A stretch of 64,000 bases of DNA from Peribacillus frigoritolerans_B (GCF_044762665.1 NZ_JBIWES010000015.1:1-64000), one strand, 5' to 3'. Positions 35,128 through 44,627 are shown, numbered from the stretch's first letter. Notes: a model not told the origin generated them from the letters alone. A program made the numbers and translations.

Positions 35128-35853
35128 ATTAAAATTAAAGTAATCATGCCGGTTATATCGGATATTTTTAATGAAGAAATTAGAAGAGAGATTAAATCTT
35201 ATGTTTCCGAAAACACCGAAGTAGGAGTTTGCAATCTTGATTATGGACCTGAATCAATTGAAAGCGAATATGATGAAGCACTATGTATACCGAATTTCCT
35301 GGAAAAAGCAAAGCAGGCTGAAGAAGAGGGGTATCAGGGTGTAATTAGTGATTGTTTTGGAGATCCAGGTGTGAAGCCTGCAAGAGAAATATTGGATATC
35401 CCAGTTGTTGGACCGTGTGAGTCTTCCATGCTTGTTGCGAGCTCATTAGCAAAATCCTTTTCTATTGTGACGGTGCTGCCCAATGTTGTGCCTATGATTG
35501 AAAACATAAGCAAAACTCTAGGTGTAGATGGGAATGTCGCCTCAATTAGATATGTAAATATTCCTGTTCTAGAAGTTCAAGACAAGGAAAAGTTAAAGAG
35601 TGCATTGTTTGAAGAAATGATAAAGGCGATTGAACATGACAATGCCCATTCTTTAGTGTTAGGTTGTACAGGCTTTATGGGTGTTGCAGCGGAGCTTCAG
35701 GAACGATTGTCGCAAATGGGTTATGATGTTCCGGTTATCGATCCCGCTTTTGCAGCTACAAAGATGCTTGAAATTTTAATTGCTATGGGGGTTAAACAGA
35801 GCCGCTTGACCTACATGACGCCCCCTTCCAAACAGAGAGTAAAAGGTTCATAA
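35128..35853 (+). CDS. Asp/Glu/hydantoin racemase family protein, apparent ATT start
   Basis: A 241-residue (from ATT) two-domain racemase with the paired catalytic cysteines in V-I-S-D-C-F-G-D-P-G and V-L-G-C-T-G-F-M-G, like hydantoin and aspartate racemases. The first in-frame ATG (35146) comes after the first beta strand and is 27 bases from the only ribosome site, GGAG at 35115. The frame I-K-I-K-V-I-M-P-V opens with ATT at 35128, nine bases after GGAG, exactly where family members start M-K-I-K-V-I. So either ATT is used as a rare start, or the start codon has mutated. Confidence 0.85.
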   Translation: MKIKVIMPVISDIFNEEIRREIKSYVSENTEVGVCNLDYGPESIESEYDEALCIPNFLEKAKQAEEEGYQGVISDCFGDPGVKPAREILDIPVVGPCESSMLVASSLAKSFSIVTVLPNVVPMIENISKTLGVDGNVASIRYVNIPVLEVQDKEKLKSALFEEMIKAIEHDNAHSLVLGCTGFMGVAAELQERLSQMGYDVPVIDPAFAATKMLEILIAMGVKQSRLTYMTPPSKQRVKGS

Positions 35854-36001
35854 ACTTTTTCAAGAAAAAGAAAACACCGACTCTTGAAAGGATAATTAAC
35901 GGAATATTCAGGATATTAAACATTCAAGAGAGCTTTAAAAAGGCAGGGAAATCTCCAAGTTGATCGATAAAGTTAAGGAGAAATTCATAGGGGGTGAATT
36001 T

Positions 36002-37321
36002 ATGGAAGATAATACAAAGTTGGGCGACGATTACTCTCTATCTAGAGTTCCGCAAAATGCGAGATTGCCAATGTGGGATATCATGATTGTCCGGGTGGGT
36101 GCCCTAGCTACACTTTCTCAATTTATGCTTGGTGCAGCATTAGGATACGGAATGACTTTTTGGCAGGCGTTTTGGGCCATGATGTTTGGAAGTGTCATTT
36201 TACAAGTTATAAGTTTCCTAATCGGTTATGCCGGTGCACGTGAAGGCCTTTCAACCAGTCTTTTGTCGCGTTGGACAGGATTCGGCAGGTATGGTTCGAG
36301 TATCATTGGCGCGGTCATTGCTTTTTGTACAATAGGCTGGTTTGGAGTGCAGAACACTGTTTTTGCTAATGGTTTGGTGGAAGCTGCAGACGGTAAATTG
36401 ACCCTCCCAATTGCAGCTGCCATTACAGGATTAAGCGTAACTGTACTAGTTATATTTGGTTTTAAACTATTGAGCATGACAGCCAAAATTACCGTTCCTG
36501 CCTTTCTATTAGTGGTAGGGATTGGCATTTATCAAGTTCTCAATGATCATTCCATTTTAAGTTTAATGGGAACGCCTCCTCCAGGAGAAAGTCTTTCTCT
36601 GGGTGTTGGTGCAACAATGGTTGCTGGAGGATTCATTATTGGTGCCGTAATCACACCTGACTTCAGTCGGTTTGCCAGAAACGGCAAGGATGTTTTTTGG
36701 ATGACTACCATCGGTACATTAGTGGGTGAACTTGGTGTAGGGATGATCGCTGTGTTAATGGCCCATGCAGCAAAAACGAGCGATGTTGTCAGCATCATGC
36801 TGCAAACGTCTGGCTGGCTTGGCGCTGCAGTTGTCGTTTTTTCCACAGTGAAAATTAATAACGTAAATTTATATTCCTCTTCTCTTGGCTTTACTCATAT
36901 TTTCGATTCTGTTTTTAAGGTCAAGATGAATCGAGGACTCGTTACACTTGTAATTGGTGTTATCGGAACTTTGCTTTCCATAATGGGCATTCTCGATAGA
37001 TTTGTAGACTTCCTTGTTTTACTTGGAATCATGATACCTCCAATAGCCGGAATTATGGTGGTTGATTATTTCGTGCTGAAAACGTATCGAAAAGCTCTTG
37101 ATGAAAGCAGAGAGAAAGGAACATTGCCATCTGAGCCCGAAAAATTGAATCCAGTTACATTAGTTGCCTGGGCAGCAGGATTTGCAAGCGGCTATTTTAT
37201 TACAGTTGGCATACCATCTATCAATTCCCTTTTAATAAGCGGAATTATCTATTACGCAGGTGTGTTATTAATTAAATCTATCAAAGGGAAAAAAGAGAAT
37301 AGGGATCATATCGCATCATAA
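36002..37321 (+). CDS. NCS1-family purine/cytosine/hydantoin-type permease
   Basis: A 439-residue protein with about 12 helices of the nucleobase:cation symporter-1 family (CodB/Mhp1-like), with P-M-W-D-I-M-I-V-R-V-G and G-Y-A-G-A-R-E-G-L-S in the first helices and T-P-D-F-S-R-F-A in the core. Mhp1 carries hydantoins; CodB carries cytosine. The operon mates favour a hydantoin- or lactam-like ring. AGGGGGTG is six bases before ATG 36002, and the longer frame from 35960 is not supported. Confidence 0.92.
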   Translation: MEDNTKLGDDYSLSRVPQNARLPMWDIMIVRVGALATLSQFMLGAALGYGMTFWQAFWAMMFGSVILQVISFLIGYAGAREGLSTSLLSRWTGFGRYGSSIIGAVIAFCTIGWFGVQNTVFANGLVEAADGKLTLPIAAAITGLSVTVLVIFGFKLLSMTAKITVPAFLLVVGIGIYQVLNDHSILSLMGTPPPGESLSLGVGATMVAGGFIIGAVITPDFSRFARNGKDVFWMTTIGTLVGELGVGMIAVLMAHAAKTSDVVSIMLQTSGWLGAAVVVFSTVKINNVNLYSSSLGFTHIFDSVFKVKMNRGLVTLVIGVIGTLLSIMGILDRFVDFLVLLGIMIPPIAGIMVVDYFVLKTYRKALDESREKGTLPSEPEKLNPVTLVAWAAGFASGYFITVGIPSINSLLISGIIYYAGVLLIKSIKGKKENRDHIAS

Positions 37322-37347
37322 TTTTTGAAATCGGGGGTTTTGAGAAA

Positions 37348-38442
37348 ATGAGGAAATTAGGTAAACAGGAAATTGAAGATATAGCAGTAGGTGCGGCTTT
37401 ACTCGGAACAGGCGGAGGAGGTGATCCTTACATTGGTAAACTAATGGCTTTACAGGCAATTGAAGAATACGGGGAAATCACATTGTTGGATGTAGAAGAA
37501 GTTCCTGATGACGCATTAGTAGTACCTTCCGCAATGATGGGAGCACCGACGGTTATGTTGGAAAAAGCTCCAAGCGGTGAAGAAGCAACAGCAGCTTTCG
37601 AAAACCTAGAATCTTATTTGGGAAAAAAGATTTTTGCAACGATGCCGATTGAAGCAGGCGGAGTGAATTCGATGGTGCCCCTTGCACTTGCTGCAAAGCT
37701 TGGCTTGCCTGTGGTGGATGTTGATGGGATGGGGAGAGCATTCCCGGAATTGCAAATGGTCACTTTTTATTTGGACGGAATTGCTGCTACTCCGATGGTG
37801 CTTGCGGATGAGAAAGGCAATACTTCACTGCTCTCAACCATAAACAATGTCTGGACAGAGAGGATTGCCCGTGCAGCAACGATTGAAATGGGCGGTTCCA
37901 CAATGACAGCGATTTATCCAATGACAGGAAAGAATATTAAGGAAAGCGGAATTAGAAATATACTGAGCTTAGAAGAACAAATCGGCAAGACAATCAGGCT
38001 TGCAAAGCAAAATAATGTTGATCCAATAAAAGAAGTGTTGAATAAGGCAGACGGGTTTGAATTGTTCCGTGGAAAAGTGAGTGATATCAACCGCAAGACA
38101 GAATCGGGATTTGCCAGAGGTGTGGCAACATTTGAGGGAATCAATGAGTATAAGGGAGAAAAACTCGAGGTGCGATTCCAAAATGAGCATTTAATTGCAC
38201 AAACAGAAGAACGCTTGCTTTGTGTCACTCCAGATTTGATTGCCGTGCTTGATGCAGAAACAGGCTTGCCGATCACTACTGAAGGGATCAGATATGGAGC
38301 AAGATGCGTGGTAATCGGAATGCCATGCCATCCAAAGTGGAGAACGGAAAAGGGAATTGAAGCGGTTGGTCCAAAATACTTTGGTTATGAAGTCGGTTAT
38401 GTTCCTGTTGAGGAACTAATGAAAAAAGGAGGGCTAGTATAA
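37348..38442 (+). CDS. DUF917-domain protein
   Basis: A 364-residue DUF917 protein with L-G-T-G-G-G-G-D-P-Y near the start, P-I-E-A-G-G-V-N-S and V-D-G-M-G-R-A-F-P-E in the middle. DUF917 proteins nearly always pair with HyuA-like subunits and are thought to take part in hydantoinase/oxoprolinase-type ring opening, but their chemistry is not settled. TCGGGGG precedes the ATG at proper spacing. Its stop TAA overlaps the next start in TAATG, so translation is coupled. Confidence 0.92.
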   Translation: MRKLGKQEIEDIAVGAALLGTGGGGDPYIGKLMALQAIEEYGEITLLDVEEVPDDALVVPSAMMGAPTVMLEKAPSGEEATAAFENLESYLGKKIFATMPIEAGGVNSMVPLALAAKLGLPVVDVDGMGRAFPELQMVTFYLDGIAATPMVLADEKGNTSLLSTINNVWTERIARAATIEMGGSTMTAIYPMTGKNIKESGIRNILSLEEQIGKTIRLAKQNNVDPIKEVLNKADGFELFRGKVSDINRKTESGFARGVATFEGINEYKGEKLEVRFQNEHLIAQTEERLLCVTPDLIAVLDAETGLPITTEGIRYGARCVVIGMPCHPKWRTEKGIEAVGPKYFGYEVGYVPVEELMKKGGLV

Positions 38443-40022
38443 TGGGTGTTTATCGAATAGGAATTGATGTCGGGGGAACCCATACAGATGCAGTGCTTTT
38501 AGATCAATATAATCAGGTCATTTCGGAAACGAAATCACCAACAACTGAGGATGTTTCCGTCGGCATCTATACAGCAATGAGAAAAATAATCGATGAAGCA
38601 AAGGTTCCGCGGGAGCAAATTAAATATGCAATGCTAGGTACGACCCATTGTACAAATGCTATTGTTGAACGAAAGAGATTAAACAATATCGCCATAATCC
38701 GTATTGGTGCTCCGGCTACTTTAGCGGTTAAACCGCTTATCGGCGTACCTGATGACCTTCGCGCAGTCCTCGGAAAATACGTATATCTAATCCGTGGCGG
38801 ACATGAATTTGATGGCCGGGAGATTGTTGAATTAGATGAAGCTCATTTGTATCAAATTGCCGAAGAAATCAAGGGGAAAGTGGATTCCATCGCGATTACT
38901 TCTGTCTTTTCACCTGTATCGCAAACACACGAACAAAGAGCAAGTGAAATTTTCAAAGAAGTACTGGGAGAAGAAACCTCAATTTCTTTATCTTCAGAAA
39001 TTGGTTCAGTCGGTTTACTGGAAAGGGAAAATGCGACGATTCTTAATGCTGCTGTCGTGAATGTTGCTAAAACGACTGCGGACGGATTCATCAATGCACT
39101 GAAGAATGAAGGAATTGAGGCAAAAGTATTCTTTTGCCAAAATGATGGGACATTAATGTCAATCGAATATGCAGTCAAATACCCAATTTTCACTGTTGCT
39201 TGCGGTCCGACTAACTCTTTAAGGGGAGCATCCTATTTGAGTGAATTAACCGATGCAATCGTTTTAGATGTTGGGGGAACAACTACGGATATTGGTGTTC
39301 TCGTTCAATCGTTTCCAAGGGAATCTTCTTTGGCAGTAGAGATTGGAGGAGCCAGAACAAACTTCCGGATGCCTGATTTAATCTCGATTGGACTTGGAGG
39401 AGGCACGATAATCCGCATAGGAGAAAAGGGAGAGTTCACGATTGGACCGGACAGTGTCGGTTACCGACTGCCAGAAAAAGCCTTGATTTTCGGAGGCGAT
39501 ACTTTAACGACGACGGATGTTGCAGTGGCTCTTGGAAAAGTGGAACTTGGGGATGCTTCAAAAGTGGCTCACCTTGAAAAGGATCTATTAAATAGAATCT
39601 ATTTAAATATGGTCAATCTGGTCGAAGAAGCTATCGATAAGATGAAAACAAGTGCTGCACCAGTGCCTGTCATTCTCGTTGGGGGTGGAAGCATCCTTCT
39701 ACCTGAGGAATTAAAAGGTGCATCTGAAGTCATACGCCCATTACATTCAGGTGTAGCGAATGCCATTGGGTCTGCCATCTCCCAGGTTAGCGGGCAGATT
39801 GAAAAAGTTTATGCACTAGCTGAAATAGGAAGGGAAACAGCATTGGAACAGGCTAAGGAAATAGCGATGTCAGAAGCGATCAGTGCAGGAGCCGATCCTC
39901 AAACGCTGGTTATTGTCGACATAGAAGATGTACCTTTAGCATATATGCCTGGGAATGCAACCCGTATTCGTGTGAAAGCCGCTGGTGATCTGGCCCAGGC
40001 TGCAATGAATGAACCGGTGTAG
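38442..40022 (+). CDS. Hydantoinase/oxoprolinase-family (HyuA-like) subunit
   Basis: A 526-residue protein with the ASKHA phosphate loop G-I-D-V-G-G-T-H-T-D-A-V, a second L-D-V-G-G-T-T-T-D-I-G and the adenosine motif I-L-V-G-G-G-S. It is the ATP-binding subunit type of hydantoinase/oxoprolinase and acetone-carboxylase relatives, shorter than full HyuA (about 700), as usual for DUF917 partners. It is coupled to the DUF917 gene by TAATG overlap. The substrate is likely a cyclic amide; this is inferred from family and the racemase and permease in the operon. Confidence 0.92.
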   Translation: MGVYRIGIDVGGTHTDAVLLDQYNQVISETKSPTTEDVSVGIYTAMRKIIDEAKVPREQIKYAMLGTTHCTNAIVERKRLNNIAIIRIGAPATLAVKPLIGVPDDLRAVLGKYVYLIRGGHEFDGREIVELDEAHLYQIAEEIKGKVDSIAITSVFSPVSQTHEQRASEIFKEVLGEETSISLSSEIGSVGLLERENATILNAAVVNVAKTTADGFINALKNEGIEAKVFFCQNDGTLMSIEYAVKYPIFTVACGPTNSLRGASYLSELTDAIVLDVGGTTTDIGVLVQSFPRESSLAVEIGGARTNFRMPDLISIGLGGGTIIRIGEKGEFTIGPDSVGYRLPEKALIFGGDTLTTTDVAVALGKVELGDASKVAHLEKDLLNRIYLNMVNLVEEAIDKMKTSAAPVPVILVGGGSILLPEELKGASEVIRPLHSGVANAIGSAISQVSGQIEKVYALAEIGRETALEQAKEIAMSEAISAGADPQTLVIVDIEDVPLAYMPGNATRIRVKAAGDLAQAAMNEPV

Positions 40023-40331
40023 TCGAGGCAGGGGTGTAAAGTAGCTTTTTATTGTGCGGAGGAAGCTTTACTTCTTGATTTAAATAAGTGGAAAAAACAA
40101 AGTGCTAAGGGTATGGGAATTGACGAATTATTTTATTAAAGTTATTAAAATATGACGCATATTTATTTCTTCCTCTCTGAAATTTTTACAATAAAGGGTA
40201 AAAAAAGTGCTTCATTTTCAGTGGGAGATTGGGTGAATTAATTTTGTAAGGAAGAGTTTCCAGTCCATATGAAATAAACGGTTAAGTGTCGCCTGTCTAG
40301 TTATAGGAACGGATACGTAGTTCATTATGAC
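40023..40331. other. Gap, nothing recognised
   Basis: No supported gene in the ~300 AT-rich bases between the hydantoinase-type operon and the shared terminator. Confidence 0.4.
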
Positions 40332-40371
40332 AAGAAAAAGCCCCTCTCATTTAAGAGAGGGGCTTTTTCTT
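40332..40371. terminator. Bidirectional terminator
   Basis: AAGAAAAAGCCCCTCTC pairs perfectly with GAGAGGGGCTTTTTCTT across six bases. It serves the plus-strand operon and the convergent mscL. Confidence 0.9.
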
Positions 40372-40420
40372 ATTCTGATTTTTGACTATTTCTGCACTTT
40401 TTCACTGATTCAGTATATAC

Positions 40421-40819
40421 TTACGATGTTTCATCCTGACGTGAATTTTTTTGTAAAAGATCACGGATTTCCTTTAAATATTGCTCGGATGCCGGTACCG
40501 CTTCCAATACCTCTTCCTCGTTCGCTTGTTTTTTTCTAATAAGAGAATTCGCTATCTTCATAAACATGAAAATCGCAAATGAAATGATCAAGAAATCAAT
40601 CACAGCTTGGACAAATTCACCGTATTGAACAACTGCTTTTCCAACTGTGAAAGATAACGAAGAAAAATTGACCCCACCTAATAAAATTCCTATTAGCGGT
40701 GTGATAATATTATTGACTAGTGATGAAACGATCTTTCCAAAAGCAGCACCCATTACAACAGCTATCGCAAGATCGAGAACGTTTCCTTTGGTAATAAACT
40801 CCCTGAATTCCTTTATCAT
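40421..40819 (-). CDS. mscL: Large-conductance mechanosensitive channel
   Basis: A 132-residue MscL: M-I-K-E-F-R-E-F-I-T-K-G-N-V-L-D-L-A is the N-terminal amphipathic helix, V-V-M-G-A-A-F-G-K-I-V starts TM1, and a second helix (V-I-D-F-L-I-I-S-F-A-I-F) plus a charged C-terminal bundle follow. MscL opens as a pentamer under hypo-osmotic shock. ATG 40819 with AAAGGTG eight bases upstream is preferred to the TTG at 40843. Confidence 0.97.
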   Translation of the reverse strand: MIKEFREFITKGNVLDLAIAVVMGAAFGKIVSSLVNNIITPLIGILLGGVNFSSLSFTVGKAVVQYGEFVQAVIDFLIISFAIFMFMKIANSLIRKKQANEEEVLEAVPASEQYLKEIRDLLQKNSRQDETS

Positions 40820-41115
40820 CGTAACTACACCTTTCTTTTTCAATTAATAAAAGCATATCAGAAACATGGTGAAAATTGAATAGTGTAATAGGCATCCATA
40901 ATTCCAAAGATAGGTCCATCCCCCGTTTAATCATTGAATCCCTTAATATAATGCAATGGCGGCACTCAAAGGAGAGAGAACGCAATTTTAAAACATTAAA
41001 GAGACGTTATAATAGCAGGTCTTAATGTAGAAGGACTTAAGAATGGTCATGGAACAAAGCAAAAAAGTAATGGGTAAGGCTGTTTTCACCAACTTGAGGA
41101 AGGGAGTGAATATAA

Positions 41116-41199
41116 ATGTATTCGTTTGGCGATAATTATATTATTGTACTACCCCCTAAGTGGTACTCCTCCATTGTTAAAAGCCCGTCTCTTAATTGA
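41116..41199 (+). CDS. Possible 27-residue peptide
   Basis: ATG 41116 has AAGGGAGTG seven bases upstream and opens a 27-codon frame (M-Y-S-F-G-D-N-Y-I-I-V). Its stop lies inside a terminator hairpin, which is unusual. A TATAAT at about 41009 may be its promoter. It could be a frameshifted small spore peptide or a leader; function unknown. Confidence 0.3.
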   Translation: MYSFGDNYIIVLPPKWYSSIVKSPSLN

Positions 41200-41214
41200 G
41201 AGGGGTTTTTTGTT
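41180..41214 (+). terminator. Terminator
   Basis: AAGCCC-G-TCTCTT-AA-TTGAGAG-GGG-TTTTTT forms a stem with one bulge and a strong T-run. Confidence 0.75.
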
Positions 41215-41298
41215 TTGGGATTTGTTAAATGGTTTTTTGTTAATAGGAGGATTTTACGTTTCATTTGGAGAATGTTTTGACAAACGGGGGTGGATTAT

Positions 41299-41643
41299 TT
41301 GAGACAACATTTTGAACAGGATTTATCTAGAGAGGATATTTTTAGGATGATTGTTAAGCACCTTGATGTATTTCCGTTGACTAGTCTAGAGGCTATCAGA
41401 GAAGTGATCAGGAGTTCATTAAATCAAAGAGGCTTGATAGGGGGGATGACCACACAAACAGGAGCCGCTACATATAACCGGAAAATATCAGACCAGGATA
41501 TCCAATTAATAAATGATTGTATTAGTGACCTTTTAAATAGTCGCGTTATCCAACCTGGTATTAATGAAGTCAATCAGGATTTACCATGGATTTCTGTTTT
41601 TGATAAAGAGAAACTTGAAACATTGGTGAACTCCCAATCTTAA
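41299..41643 (+). CDS. Hypothetical protein (114 aa)
   Basis: A 114-residue mainly helical protein (L-S-R-E-D-I-F-R-M-I-V-K-H-L, I-R-E-V-I-R-S-S-L-N-Q-R-G), then a C-terminal W-I-S-V-F-D-K-E-K. No family recognised. The TTG at 41299 is seven bases after GGGGGTGG; the GTG at 41290 lies on that site. It has terminators on both sides, so it forms one transcript. Confidence 0.6.
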   Translation: MRQHFEQDLSREDIFRMIVKHLDVFPLTSLEAIREVIRSSLNQRGLIGGMTTQTGAATYNRKISDQDIQLINDCISDLLNSRVIQPGINEVNQDLPWISVFDKEKLETLVNSQS

Positions 41644-41657
41644 CTTTTTACATATAA

Positions 41658-41691
41658 AAGCCCTTCTCTAAATCGAGAGGGGCCAATTTTT
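41658..41691 (+). terminator. Terminator of the 114-aa gene
   Basis: GCCC-TTCTC pairs with GAGAGGGGC, followed by CAATTTTTATT. The stem echoes the ones at 40332 and 41180. Confidence 0.6.
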
Positions 41692-41758
41692 ATTGGAATT
41701 TATTAATCCTTAATAGCAATTTTATAAAAATCATTATTTTTCTATACTTCATACTCAA

Positions 41759-42595
41759 TTAATTGTATGTTTCACCTGTAAGGTGGGATTCAAACATATC
41801 GATGATTTCAAGGAAACGTTCGGCCTCACGGAAAACGTGATCAGCCAACAGTGGATGGATAATGCTCTTGATTTTGCATTCCTCGATTAAATCCCTGGCG
41901 GTTTTCTTAAAGTCTCGAAGTGATACGACGGAAACACGGTTCTGATCTAGAAATTGATCCAAAAGAGGAGCGGTTTGAGATTGCGGTTTCATGGACTCTA
42001 AGTCTACAGCTTGAAATACTAATTGATCAAAATCATTGCTGAAATTACGCGCCATATCCACCAGCTTTCTTTCCGATGGATCAAGGAGATGTCCGATGAA
42101 TTTTGCATGATCCGCCATGATCCTTAAAAAGAAAACATTTTCTTTGATGATCGCATCTGCAAGAGGTTTCAATTTACCCTCATTTAATTCTTTTAATCGT
42201 TTTCTAAAATAATTGGCTTCCCTGCTTGTATGGTCGACTAATAGCGGGAAATTGTTCGCACCAGGCAATTTACACGTGAGTATTAATCCCAATACTTTTC
42301 TTTTAAATAAAAATATGCCAGTAGCAGCTTGTTGCACTTCCGAGTTAAATCTTCTGATTTGTTCTGGATCAGCTTGATTTGTTAATGAATGGGATTGCTG
42401 TTCTATCCGTTCAAATAAATGAAAAAACTGATTAGCTTCCTCAATTAGCTGTGTATCTTCACATCTAAAACCTAGTCTTAGAAATAACGAGTGTTCCTTC
42501 ATTATTCTTGACCAAAAACGAATCTCATCCAAAGAGCGTGCAACAAACATTCCAGAGTTATTCCTCATGTTAGCTTCCTGCGTGTTCTCATTCAT
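41759..42595 (-). CDS. DUF2935 four-helix-bundle protein
   Basis: A 278-residue protein made of two DUF2935 repeats. Metal-ligand patterns recur: R-F-W-S-R-I-M-K-E-H-S-L-F-L near the start and E-N-V-F-F-L-R-I-M-A-D-H-A-K-F-I in the second half, each with E-x-x-H, plus D-H-T-S-R-E-A and D-H-V-F-R-E-A. The fold is hemerythrin/ferritin-like and probably binds a di-metal centre. The function in Bacillus is unknown. AAAGGGGG precedes the ATG with about ten bases. Confidence 0.88.
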   Translation of the reverse strand: MNENTQEANMRNNSGMFVARSLDEIRFWSRIMKEHSLFLRLGFRCEDTQLIEEANQFFHLFERIEQQSHSLTNQADPEQIRRFNSEVQQAATGIFLFKRKVLGLILTCKLPGANNFPLLVDHTSREANYFRKRLKELNEGKLKPLADAIIKENVFFLRIMADHAKFIGHLLDPSERKLVDMARNFSNDFDQLVFQAVDLESMKPQSQTAPLLDQFLDQNRVSVVSLRDFKKTARDLIEECKIKSIIHPLLADHVFREAERFLEIIDMFESHLTGETYN

Positions 42596-42909
42596 AACTA
42601 ATGCCCCCTTTTTAAAACAAATCCATCATTAAAAGAATATTAACGAGGGGGCATTAGTATTCTGCTCAAATTGCAAATCGAATCATTACGGATATCCTTA
42701 GCACCTCAAACCAATGAGTTTTTTTGTTTTCTCTTGTAGGGGAAATATCGTGATTCATCCATCGTCCTTGAAGAGTAGCAAGCGTGCATTTTAGAGAGGA
42801 AGGAAAATGGATTTCGAACCGAAGGGTATACAAAAATCTGACCGATTTGAGTCTGAAACCGTAATTTCTTAGATCTTCTATAATACTTCATCAAGCACTC
42901 CAGGGCAGT

Positions 42910-42950
42910 ATTTAAAGAACCCTTAGACTTAATTCATTCTAAGGGTTCTC
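42910..42950. terminator. Terminator after vmlR
   Basis: AGAACCCTTAGA pairs perfectly with TCTAAGGGTTCT across a ten-base loop; on the minus strand TTTAAAT follows. It lies about 40 bases past the vmlR stop. Confidence 0.7.
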
Positions 42951-42989
42951 GCATTTAATTTATCAGTTTCATTAAGTTACATTTGATTG

Positions 42990-44627
42990 TCATTTGTCAC
43001 AAAGTTCATTTATTTTTTTCGTAAGCTCATTAAACTTTTGGTCGAGTTCTGTGTACGCTTTATCGTTTGGAGTCATAAAGCTAAGTTTTCCCAAAACTTC
43101 TTGTCTTTCTGTTTCAAGCGTTAATCGAAGTTCTTCCAAATCATCTCTTTTTGGGGATGATTCATACAATTGTTTTTGTATGCGATTATTCGAAATGAGG
43201 AGTTTGCTGCTTGTCGTTTTTTCGAGAAAATATCGATCATGCGAAACGACGAGTAGCGTTCCAGTGAACTGTGCTAAGGTATCCTCAAGTTGTTCCCGTG
43301 AAGCTAAATCCAGGTGATTTGTCGGCTCATCCAAAATAAGCACATCTTTTTCCCCTAATATATATTCCATTAACTTACATTTGACACGCTCACCCATACT
43401 CATATTCTTAATAGGTTCTGTCCAATGAGATGCCGTGAAGCCTAAATGCTTCATTAAAGTTTGAACGCGCCCTCTCGACTCGAAAGTTTCTTTATGAAAT
43501 AGTTGGGCGGGTGCTAGTTCAAGCGGTAAATCAAACACTTCCTGCGTCAAATAGCCTATTTTTGCAGATGGTGAAATCCATACCTCGCCCGCAAAAGTTT
43601 GATGTCCAAGAATTATTTTTAATAATGTTGTCTTTCCGCTGCCGTTGGGACCTATAATGGAAACCTTCTCACCATGCTGAACCGTGAAATTGACGTTTTT
43701 AAAAAGTGTTCGGCCGTTAAAAGTCTTAGTTAAATTCTTAACTTCCAAAAAACGTTTTCCCATCTTGTTTTTTGCATTAATTGAAAAGCGTACAGTGTAT
43801 TCTGGTTCAACAGGTTCAGTTTTTGCTTTTTCAAGCTCTTTTTCAAGACGCTTTTGTTTAGATTTTACCTGTGCATCCATTCGCTTTGCTTTTACACGAT
43901 AGTATTCCTTAATCCCTTCCTTTTTCGTCGATTGGGAATGGGCTTTTTTTGACCAAGAAGTGATTTCTTTCATTTGTCCCTCAATCCGTTCAACCATTTT
44001 TTGCTGTTTTTCATATTCACGTTGTTGTGTAAGTCTTTTCTGTTTGCGAACCTCCATATAACTAGAATAATTCCCTCTGTGCTCAATTAGCTTTTTATCT
44101 TCAATCGACCAAATTTTCGTTGCTACAGCATCCAAAAAATAACGATCGTGCGAAACAAAAATAATGGTACCTCTATAATTTTTAATTTGTCCTTTGAGGA
44201 ACTCTAAACTTTCCTCATCAAGATGGTTCGTCGGTTCATCTAATAGTAAAAGGTCTGCATCCTTAGAAAGTCCTTTTGCTAGCCGGGCTTTCAGTTTTTC
44301 TCCCCCACTTAATCGTTGGAAGTCATGTCTTGGTACATGCATTTTATCAAGTAATTTAACTTCGGAAGGCGTCTTATCTTCTGTTGAATGGGACTCGACT
44401 TCTTGTTCAACGATAAAAACCTTCACGTCTTGCTGCAGCCATTGGATTTGTCCATGTGCAGGCTCTAAATCATTATTAATTAATTGCAACAACGTAGATT
44501 TACCGGCACCATTTTTGCCAATGATACCGATTATCTCCCCTTTTTGAACACTAGCATTAACATTTTCAAAAATGTCATGGTCCAGTACTCCATAGCTGAT
44601 ATTGGTTAATTTTAATAATTCTTTCAT
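42990..44627 (-). CDS. vmlR: VmlR-type ABC-F ribosome protection ATPase
   Basis: A 545-residue ABC-F protein with two ATPase domains: Walker A G-K-N-G-A-G-K-S and G-P-N-G-S-G-K-T, signatures L-S-G-G-E-K and M-S-M-G-E-R, and Walker B L-L-L-D-E-P-T-N-H and L-I-L-D-E-P-T-N-H. Between them lies the antibiotic-resistance linker (about 200-290; R-L-T-Q-Q-R-E-Y-E-K-Q-Q). Length and motifs closely follow B. subtilis VmlR, which removes lincosamides, streptogramin A and pleuromutilins from the ribosome. ATG 44627 has GGAGAGG nine bases upstream; a TTG at 44636 is rejected. The leader carries a full attenuator. Confidence 0.95.
   Translation of the reverse strand: MKELLKLTNISYGVLDHDIFENVNASVQKGEIIGIIGKNGAGKSTLLQLINNDLEPAHGQIQWLQQDVKVFIVEQEVESHSTEDKTPSEVKLLDKMHVPRHDFQRLSGGEKLKARLAKGLSKDADLLLLDEPTNHLDEESLEFLKGQIKNYRGTIIFVSHDRYFLDAVATKIWSIEDKKLIEHRGNYSSYMEVRKQKRLTQQREYEKQQKMVERIEGQMKEITSWSKKAHSQSTKKEGIKEYYRVKAKRMDAQVKSKQKRLEKELEKAKTEPVEPEYTVRFSINAKNKMGKRFLEVKNLTKTFNGRTLFKNVNFTVQHGEKVSIIGPNGSGKTTLLKIILGHQTFAGEVWISPSAKIGYLTQEVFDLPLELAPAQLFHKETFESRGRVQTLMKHLGFTASHWTEPIKNMSMGERVKCKLMEYILGEKDVLILDEPTNHLDLASREQLEDTLAQFTGTLLVVSHDRYFLEKTTSSKLLISNNRIQKQLYESSPKRDDLEELRLTLETERQEVLGKLSFMTPNDKAYTELDQKFNELTKKINELCDK

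Noticed and set aside
35146..35148. ATG 35146 as racemase start
   Set aside because: It is 27 bases from the only ribosome site and removes the first conserved strand.
40332..40371. Terminal inverted repeat of an insertion sequence
   Set aside because: A single hairpin with T-runs between convergent genes is a terminator, and no transposase is nearby.
41180..41691. Repeated GCCC/CTCTC hairpins as a mobile repeat family
   Set aside because: All three similar stems (40332, 41180, 41658) sit at gene ends with T-runs, so shared terminator sequence is the simpler reading.
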